Positions 57,049-64,000 of a stretch of DNA of 64,000 nucleotides are shown here, piece by piece (positions within the stretch are counted from its first letter, which is position 1; every line of letters begins with the position of its first letter). A model generated the notes under the pieces. It did no database searches. It was not told the origin of the DNA and worked only from the letters and a program-made list of their open reading frames with translations. The stretch comes from Microthyrium microscopicum (Eukaryota; Ascomycota; Dothideomycetes; Microthyriales; Microthyriaceae). A program made the position numbers and the translations under genes. The stretch lies in NCBI GenBank assembly GCA_010405405.1, contig MU004239.1, positions 980,713-1,044,712 on the forward strand, given 5' to 3'.

Positions 57049-58660
57049 TCACCATGACATCCCACAGTACCCATTTAGGATTTCGACCAAAGGTGCCCAT
57101 GTTCTAGCACGATCCCATATATCGGCATGATTGAGACCTTCATACCAAATAATATCCAAGCCCCTTTGCTCTAGGCGTTGATGGTATCGTCTGAAACCAT
57201 CTTCCTGAGTGAGGTCCTTGGCATTGTATACTTGGGCGTTCAGGTTATCATCATCTACGAGATACTTACGTATTGCGAAAGTATCCATGACGATATCGGC
57301 GTCAGCGAGCGCCACGGTTATAACACGTCCTCTCATATCCTCTCTCCAGAGAACGTTTTGCGTCCAGTCAAAATTTCGGGTAATACTATGCGCCGCCCCC
57401 ATATCCGTGGAGATAAAGTAGTGCAACTGCCATTCACTGGCTTTCCGGGGATGACGGTAGAGGAAGTTGTATGGAATGTCACCCCAGTGAATGGACAGTG
57501 TGACGGGATCCACAAGAAGTAAAGGGCCTACACGGCCTGTATCGCCGAGCTTCTGCAGTAAGTGTGTAGCTATGATTGTTCCAAACGAGTGGCCTACAAT
57601 GACGAACTTGTCCCAGCCATGGTAATCAAGGATTTTGAAAATTTCGCTTAGCATTTCGGTTCTCGGTGGTATTGCTTTGGTGATGCGCATGGAGATAGGC
57701 ATGATTTCCAAGGCGATGATGCCAACTTGGCCATCATCGTCCTCCAGTGCGTCCCGCTCAATAAAATCCTTGAGGAAACCTGTGTAGGTGCGTAACCCAG
57801 CACCTATGCCATGGAGGAATAGAACTGGCTTTCGCTTCTTGGATGTGTGTGGGCGATACCAGTAGGATAACTCTTTTGACGGAGACACTTGTTGACTGAT
57901 TAGAGTCTGAGGCCGCAATGGAAACACTGTAAAGAATTGACGGAGAGGAATTCGAAAATGGCGAAGTCCCATCCAGTTTGCGGTCACATATGTACTCAAG
58001 TCATCAAACACAATGCCAACCTACATTTTATCAGCACAACATCACACGAAAATGCTATAAACCATGTGTACATACCGCGTAGAAAACTAGTGGCTTGTGT
58101 TGCAAGTGGAGAACATCAGACGTCGACTTCGATGGTCGGTGCAGACCACGTCCAGGTGGAAATTCTCGGTCTATAGAATTTTCGATTCGAACAACGTAAC
58201 TCTCAAGCTCATCATCATCAGCTGGCGAAGCCGTCGTTTTGTATAGAAAGGCCGAAGCTAAGAAGTCCTTGAGGTCTTGACGATGGATGGTGTCTATATT
58301 CACGCCTTTGAACCAGATGCTCAGGAAGGCTTCCAGGTCGGGAATGCTAGTCCAGCATCTTTCGAAAAGCTCTCTGCGTTCCTCACGGCTCCGAGAAACC
58401 GCTCTAGGTTGGGCATGATTAAGAATCCACTGTCTTGGAAGACTGACAAAGAAGCAGAATGCGACTTCTGCATACGCGAACACTTCCAAGGACCAAGGTA
58501 TAGTCGGCAGAGGTGTATAGCCTAGTAAACGGGAAAAACAGTAGACTGTAGAGAGAGGAGCGATTACTCGAAGCGCCCAAATAGAACCCCTGATGAATAT
58601 GTAGTGAAGGGGCGTATTGGGTATCATGACTGAACGCTTTGAATCATGGATACGCAACAA
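57049..58660 (-). CDS. Alpha/beta hydrolase with N-terminal membrane segment
   Basis: Serine hydrolase of the alpha/beta fold, 518 residues. Exons are 58660-58076 and 58020-57049 with a 55 nt phase-0 intron (GTATGT...TGTAG). The first ~195 residues hold hydrophobic segments (YIFIRGSIWALRVIAPLSTVY; VFAYAEVAFCFFVSLPRQW) that should anchor it in a membrane. The catalytic domain begins near residue 240: VLFLHGIGAGLRTYTGF (oxyanion HG), VIVGHSFGTIIATHLL (nucleophile Ser in GHSFG), LLLVDPVTLSIHW, and a final NHADIW carrying the putative catalytic His. MIPNTPLHYIF at 58627 is an alternative start. Members are widespread fungal membrane lipases/esterases of unproven substrate. Divergent from SEC15. 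Confidence 0.85.
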
Positions 58661-59129
58661 AGTTCAGGAAAGAGGCTGAAAATGAGCCGACCAGTAGTTG
58701 TAGAAGATGAGATCAAATACATGTTTCTAACTTGTTGAATCGGTGACGTCGGAAGCGCTATTCTTGCGTGTAAGGCCGTTTCTGCTCTGATCTACTGCAA
58801 ACAACGCTGGCCACCTGACTGAATAACGCTTCAAGTCATAGAACACTCGCGAAATCAGCCAAGAAGAAGTCGGTATTTGGCGTGCGCAGCATTACGATGA
58901 GATGTTGTTGTGGTTGGAGCTCTTGAAGACTTGAACCAAGTGCAGTTGCCTTGTCGAGCCTCATTAGGACTAGCGCAAGGCGCCTTATCTCCAGATGCCT
59001 CCCCCAAGCTCAACATGGAAGCTAGAAACCATCAACTCCTTAAATTTCCAACCATCAACAAATTGCACGATCAATACTCATCCAGTGGTGGCTCTTTCAA
59101 AAGACCTAACGTCTTAGATAAAAGGTCCA
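58661..59129. promoter_or_regulatory. Divergent promoter region, hydrolase and SEC15
   Basis: 469 bp between the start codons of the alpha/beta hydrolase (minus) and SEC15 (plus). It should contain both promoters and leaders. No specific element is recognised. An open frame at 58910-59209 overlaps the SEC15 first exon out of frame and is a shadow. Confidence 0.45.
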
Positions 59130-61750
59130 ATGGTGTCAACCGGCCAGCCAAGCAGCCGGCTGGTCACAGCTGTTCAACAGGTTCGTTCCTGACAAGGTTG
59201 TTGTTTTGATATTCAACGCTAATAATCCAGATCACACTTTCGTCTTCAGATTCCGACTACTTACTTCAATTGATTCCGGTGATCAAGGAAGTTAGCCAGA
59301 CACGACGCGTTGAGGAACTAATAAATGTCCTTAACCAACTTTCAACTGAAAAGAATGGAGAAATTGAAAACATATGCAACTCTAATCATCAAGAGTTCGT
59401 TGACTCAGTTCAACAACTTTTGACTGTGCGAGAAGGGACTATGAGTACAGCAACTGAGGTAATGGAAGTTCAAGACGGTATGCAAGCAAGCGTACAAAAG
59501 CTAGCTGAGGCAAAGAAAGCGCTGGTGGACTCCAGGAGCGTTCGGGAAAACATCGATGAAGCAACAGAGGCCTTAGATTCCTGCTTGGAGGTACTTCGGC
59601 TGGCTAATCAAGTGCATGAATTGCTGGCTAAGAAACGCCATTATGCTGCTTTGAGGGCCTTGGACGAACTGCGCAATGTCCATCTTCGAGAGATCTCAAG
59701 ATACAAGCTTGCGGATATGATCGAAAAGTCGGTCCCTGCCACTCAACGCCTCATTGCAGATGCCGTCATGAACGACCTCAATACATGGCTCTATCGGATC
59801 CGTGAAGCCTCGCAATATCTTGGCGAAGTGGCCTTCTATCACACTGAAATGCGCCGGTCGAGATTAAAGCAACGTGTTGAAGATGATGAGAATCTCCGGA
59901 AATTCAAACTCAACTCTGCCATTGAACTGGTTGCTGATGAAACTGATGAGTTTGATATTCTGAACAATGAAGAGACGGAAACCCAGGTGGACTTTACACC
60001 CCTGTTTGAGTGCATGCACATCTATGAGACTTTGGGAAGAATGGATCATTTCAAAAGTGAATATGCAGCGACTCGAAGAAGACAAAAAGAATTGCTCATC
60101 CCGACCACCGTAAATCTTTTGGATGAAGAGGAAGCAGACCTCAGTAGTTTACTGGAAAGCATCTCCGGATTCGCCATAATTGAACGAGCAACCATGCGCA
60201 AAACGGACAACTTTCGAGCTCCTGTTGATGTTGATGAGCTATGGGATTCCATGTGCCAGAGTGCTATTGCGCTCATTTCGAATGCTCTTCACACCGTCGA
60301 CAATGACGAGAAGCTTCTTAAAATCAAGGGACGGATCTCACTCTTTATCCAAACCATGGACAGTTGGAGCTATTCGACTTCATCACTCCAATCATTGGTT
60401 CTTGTCATTTTTGACAAGTACTCTCAAATTCTAAAAGAAAGATTTAGTGAAGACTTTCAAGAGATTGTGGCAACCGACGACTATATGCCCATGCCTATTA
60501 CTAGTATGGATGAGTACAACAAGGTAGTTAATGTCTCGTGGTATACTCCTGAAAAGGATCCAAGCAAACTCAAGTAGGTCCGAAGCTTGTCTTTCATTTT
60601 ACTGATGCTAACAACTTAGATTCCCCTGCGTTCTGCCATTTTCACAGATGTATCCTCTTTGTTGTATCGACATTCGAAATTTCCTCAACCAGATCTATCT
60701 CTTTGCCGATGATCAGTTTCAACGGTCTGCTGTTATTGACGAGACCTTACAACACGTAAGTACTCTCACGGCAGTGTCTTCTTCTCAGCTAATGTTTGCA
60801 GTCATTGGACGAGCTACTCTGTGAAAAGGTTTGCCAGTCTCTTATTCAGCGGCTGAGTTCCCAGTATCCAGGCCAAATCGTTCAAATCTTAACAAACTTT
60901 GAGCATTTCGAAACGGCTTGCCTTGAGCTTCAAACCCTGCTCTATGAAGCGAGAGCATCTACACATGCCTCTGGTCCTGTAGTTCTCAAGGCTTTGGAGA
61001 GATTTCGAACTGGAAAGAAAACTGCAGAAAAGCGTATATTTGAGTTGGTGAACTCCAAGATCGACGACTTGGTGGAGACTGCAGAATATGAATGGTAGGT
61101 TGAAATCCATGTATTTCTACCGTACATACACTAACCAACCTAGGCTTTCGACCACAGCACCAGAGGAACCAAGCTTGTATATGCAGGAGCTCACACGATA
61201 TCTTTCTGTCAACATGAACTCTGTTCTCCTTGGACTTCCCACCGAGATTAAAGAGTTGATATACTTTGACGCTCTCAGTCATGCAGCAAACATGATCCTT
61301 GTAAGCTCATCGCTTTAATCGACGCTTCTTCTGCTAACTCTACTCCAGGCTCTACCTTTAGATGCTAACGTAAGGCGTATCACGCCATCCGCGACCAAAA
61401 CCCTTGCCCAAGATGTTCATTTCTTATCCCAATTCGTGGAGTCTTTGGGGAACCCGATTCTCAAGGAGAACTTGGACGAGCTTGTACAGACCGTTGCACT
61501 CATGCAGACCTCTGATCCCGATGAGTTCTTCGATGTTTCACAGGCCAACAAGAAGTATGGTCGTGTAGATCGAACCAATGGAGCCATATTACTGGAAAAG
61601 TAAGTGATTCCATACTGCTAAGTGTTGCGAAGTGCTAATTGCAATTACAGGGTACGAGAGGGAGCTGTTGTGGCTTCGAATCCAGTGCTTAGCTCCAGCA
61701 ATGCTGCGTTTGCTGCGCTAGGGTCGAGATTCGGTATCAATCGTAGTTGA
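59130..61750 (+). CDS. SEC15: Exocyst complex subunit Sec15
   Basis: Sec15, the exocyst subunit that binds the Rab GTPase Sec4 on secretory vesicles and tethers them to the plasma membrane at growing tips. Seven exons: 59130-59180, 59231-60573, 60620-60755, 60802-61094, 61144-61300, 61349-61599 and 61651-61750; introns of 46-51 nt; 776 residues. The short first exon gives MVSTGQPSSRLVTAVQQ, which joins ITLSSSDSDYLLQLIPVIK; this TAVQQI-SDSDYL-QLIPVIK order is the conserved Sec15 N-terminus. The helical-bundle core follows (LANQVHELLAKKRHYAALRA; ALDELRNVHLREI), with the fungal C-terminal signature (IEELVE-like; LDELVQTVALMQTSDPDEFF; SRFGINRS). All junctions keep frame. No defect is seen. Confidence 0.95.
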
Positions 61751-62061
61751 TTGAGAATTGAAAGGCTTGTTTGATGCAATTTAGCGCTGGGAGTCTTTAG
61801 GATAATTGATCCATGAACTGCCACAGATGTTTATAAGAATCTACTAGTATGTAAAGATTGCGTTATATATCCATTGTTTGTCAACTTCATCAAAAATACG
61901 AAGACTAGTAATCCATATAAGTAAATCCAAAAAAAGGCTGATAATGGACGCTTGACGAAGCCGATAATGTGGAGCTCCATACAGGTACTGTGAAGATGGC
62001 TGGGATCCGACATCAACACCACTTGCATCACCAACTCCAACTTCACACCCATCGCCTCACA
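61751..62061. other. Short intergenic region, SEC15 to UreF
   Basis: 311 bp between SEC15 stop and the chosen UreF start. It is AT-rich in its middle. The UreF frame is open from 61969, so the leader and start overlap this interval. Nothing else seen. Confidence 0.45.
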
Positions 62062-62967
62062 ATGACAACAACAATCCAATCCCTCGAAGCCGAAATCGTC
62101 GCCCTAGAAGCCCAACTCCAAAATGCCAAAATCCTCCTCTCCCGCTCCCAACCACCATCCCCGCTTCCCATAGCTCCCTCCACTACCACTGTACCCACCA
62201 ACAACACCACATCCCCATCACCCCAACCATCCTCCACAAAGCAAACTATCACTCCATCATCCCTCCACACCCTCCTCCTACTCGCCGACTCCGCCCTCCC
62301 CCTCGGCTCCTTCGCCTTCTCCTCCGGCCTCGAGTCCTTCCTCGCGCACCACCGCACTCCACCCGCGCATCAGCCAGCTCTTTTCGCGCGCTTCCTCACC
62401 CTCTCGCTCTCTTCATTAGCGTCCACTAGTCTGCCGTACGTGCTCGCTGCTCACAGACAGCCAGGCAGGTTGACAGAGCTTGATAATGACTTTGATGCGA
62501 GCACACTGTGCACCGTCGCCAGGCGCGCGAGTGTCGCGCAAGGACGCGCGTTACTCGGTGTCTGGGAGCGCAGTTTAAAGGGCTCATGTATCAGCGATGT
62601 GGACGCGTTGAAACTGTTTGCGCGCGCATACCGCGCCCAGAACTCGCAAGATGCACAGATTAATGCACACCTTGCGCCACTCTGGGGCGCCGTGTCATGC
62701 GCACTGGGCGTGGACGAGGAGCAGACAGCGTATGTGTTTCTGTTCGGGCATGCGCGGGCGGTGGTGAGCGCGGCGGTGAGGGCGAGTGTGCTGGGTCCGT
62801 ATCAGGCGCAGGCGGAGCTGGCGAGTGGGGAGTTACGGGCGGGCATTGAGGGACTTTTGAGGGAGTGGTGGGATGTTGAGACGAGGGATGCGGGGCAGAC
62901 GGTGCCGGCGGTGGATTTATGGGTGGGTAGACATGAGAAGTTGTATTCGAGGATATTTAATTCATGA
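62062..62967 (+). CDS. ureF: Urease accessory protein UreF
   Basis: UreF, a chaperone that with UreD and UreG delivers nickel to urease, cytosolic, needed to use urea as nitrogen. Single exon, 301 residues from the ATG at 62062 (MTTTIQSLEAEI); in-frame ATGs at 61969 and 61996 are possible but the leader sequence there is His-rich and not family-like. After a coiled-coil-like first 30 residues and a Pro/Thr/Ser-rich linker (about 38-75), the UreF domain starts with LHTLLLLADSALPLGSFAFSSG, the family signature, then GLESFLAHH. RASVAQGRALLGVWERSL, HLAPLWGAVSCALGVDEEQ and FLFGHARAVVSAAVRASVLGP are conserved segments. The gene is GC-richer than its neighbours at third positions. Urease itself is outside the window. 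Confidence 0.93.
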   Translation: MTTTIQSLEAEIVALEAQLQNAKILLSRSQPPSPLPIAPSTTTVPTNNTTSPSPQPSSTKQTITPSSLHTLLLLADSALPLGSFAFSSGLESFLAHHRTPPAHQPALFARFLTLSLSSLASTSLPYVLAAHRQPGRLTELDNDFDASTLCTVARRASVAQGRALLGVWERSLKGSCISDVDALKLFARAYRAQNSQDAQINAHLAPLWGAVSCALGVDEEQTAYVFLFGHARAVVSAAVRASVLGPYQAQAELASGELRAGIEGLLREWWDVETRDAGQTVPAVDLWVGRHEKLYSRIFNS

Positions 62968-63291
62968 TGGGATGGTGCTTTACATGCTGGGCGAGAAGGT
63001 GGGAGGGAGATAATGAGCCGACGGATGAACGGTATATGACACGAGCAACTTCTACGGGTTATGAAGCTGGACATACGCTCCAAGGTATAGAGCTTGAATG
63101 GAGTTAAACCATAAATAGGTCAAGTAAGCGGATATCATCCATATCACAGAGGCGTATTGAAGCCAGCATCAGATTTTGGAATCCATGGTCGTTTCAAAGG
63201 ACGCTCGAAGACTCCTATTCCCATTGAACCTTGCCTATGGGCAGATGCAAATACTATGACACCCCTTCTACCATTCCCGAGCACACCTAAT
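62968..63291. other. Convergent 3' region, UreF and eL28
   Basis: 324 bp between the two stop codons, holding both 3' UTRs. Nothing else is seen. Confidence 0.45.
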
Positions 63292-63930
63292 CTATTCCTC
63301 AGCCTTCTTTGCCTTTACGCCTCTCGGTTTCGCAGCTGGTCGGTCCTTCTTCTCGCGCTGGCTGTTCTGAATAGCAGATGTACGGGCAACGGCGGCTTGA
63401 CGGAGATCAGCACGGTAGCCACGCTTGGCTGTGCTTGAGACGACGGTCGAGTAGGATCTGAAGGTGCGATATGTCAGTTATCCATACAGGAGCAATAGAT
63501 GAGGTTTACTGACTTGCGTCCTGAACCCTTGAGGCCGGAGGTGTGTCGGTGGGATGCTGGCTTGTTGGCCTTGTCTCCACCCTTCTTGGTGGTGAGTGTT
63601 ACGCCCTTCTCGCTTGGTGTGATGCCAATGGCCTATATCATCCATGTTAGCTCCATATGTCTCTTGTAGCTCGTGGTTTTGGGAACATATATGCGCACCT
63701 GGTCGTTGATGAAGCCAGTGTGTTTGCGCGTTTGCTTGTTGAGGAGATTGAGAGGATCGCGAGAGAAGTTGACTCCACCACCTGAGCGGCGCTTGACTTG
63801 GTAGCTGTTCCATCCCTCTACGGCGAATGTTAGCAATTGTCCTACGATTTTTGCGTGATGTGGGCTGGTTGCTCGGGCAGAACGTACTGGTAACCTCCCA
63901 GAGAAGATCGGCAGAGAAGTGGTCGGTCAT
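63292..63930 (-). CDS. RPL28: Cytosolic 60S ribosomal protein eL28
   Basis: Large-subunit ribosomal protein eL28, a eukaryote-specific protein absent from Saccharomyces but present in filamentous fungi. Four exons: 63930-63888, 63817-63699, 63632-63514 and 63457-63292, with introns of 70, 66 and 56 nt; 148 residues. Sequence landmarks: MTDHFSADLLWEVT, GWNSYQVKRRSGGGVNFSRD, LNLLNKQTRKHTGFINDQ, AIGITPSEKGVTLTTKKGG, SYSTVVSSTAKRGYRADLRQ, and a basic Ala/Lys-rich tail ending KAKKAEE. The second donor is GTGCGC and the third GTCAGT, both acceptable for fungi. Only 70 bp of its promoter lies in the window. Multiple introns near the 5' end are typical of fungal ribosomal-protein genes. Confidence 0.94.
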
Positions 63931-64000
63931 TTTCGCGAGATTTTCTGGTAGGGGAGAGTGATGTGTGACTATCTTCAATCGATAATATGAGCTTGGTGGG

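Noticed and set aside
1-64000. tRNA, rRNA or CRISPR-like arrays
   Set aside because: I looked for tRNA B-box (GGTTCGANTCC-like) context and regularly spaced repeats and found none. A tRNA scan could still find something I missed.

Overview
The window looks like a contiguous piece of a filamentous ascomycete (Pezizomycotina) genome. Genes carry short introns, mostly 45-75 nt, with GTAAGT-like donors, CTAAC-like branch sites and YAG acceptors. Two genes encode HET domains. The plant-cell-wall, secreted and membrane-transport families are typical of moulds. One 9.6 kb stretch is AT-rich and poor in CpA/TpG, the usual footprint of repeat-induced point mutation (RIP). I cannot assign genus or class from sequence alone.

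Layout, left: the 3' part of a UDP-glycosyltransferase; a choline-sulfatase-type sulfatase (minus); a 2.2 kb gene-free gap; a secreted GH28 exopolygalacturonase; the mitochondrial complex I assembly factor NDUFAF3 (minus) divergent from a 2EXR/F-box-like gene that has an in-frame TGA; a 3.7 kb gene-poor stretch holding two near-identical 150 bp MITEs; a KRE9/KNH-like serine-rich GPI-anchored wall protein; a single-exon HET gene; a carotenoid cleavage oxygenase convergent with a glycine-zipper protein; and a 410 bp hAT-type MITE with an 8 bp target duplication.

Middle: a secreted protein resembling the SURNod19 family with a 15 nt micro-exon, a four-helix membrane protein, an F-box-like gene, and a divergent USP-family deubiquitinase (minus) ending in a CAAX-type CAVM. 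The deubiquitinase uses a GC-AG intron and has a TAG inside its second exon. Next is an LTR retroelement fossil (33517-43119), Ty3/gypsy-like and minus-oriented, with 152 bp LTRs and an ACAAG target duplication. It is heavily degraded, except at the outermost ends of its LTRs.

Right: housekeeping and transport genes. These are mitochondrial ribosomal protein uL5m, the nucleotide-excision-repair ATPase RAD16, a second HET gene (minus), a 111-residue His-rich tail-anchored-like protein (minus), divergent Dal5-like and Vba/DHA2-like MFS transporters, an alpha/beta hydrolase (minus) divergent from exocyst subunit SEC15, the urease accessory protein UreF, and ribosomal protein eL28 (minus).

Functional themes: extracellular nutrition (exopolygalacturonase, choline sulfatase, Dal5-like permease, UreF for urea use), wall and membrane proteins, self/non-self recognition (two HET genes), and core housekeeping (RAD16, SEC15, uL5m, eL28, NDUFAF3). 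I see no convincing biosynthetic cluster, no RNA gene and no CRISPR-like array. The most unusual observations are the element's spared LTR ends, the in-frame stops in two host genes, the micro-exon, the hAT MITE whose body is built from CTAG/AGTACT repeats, and the small His-rich membrane protein.
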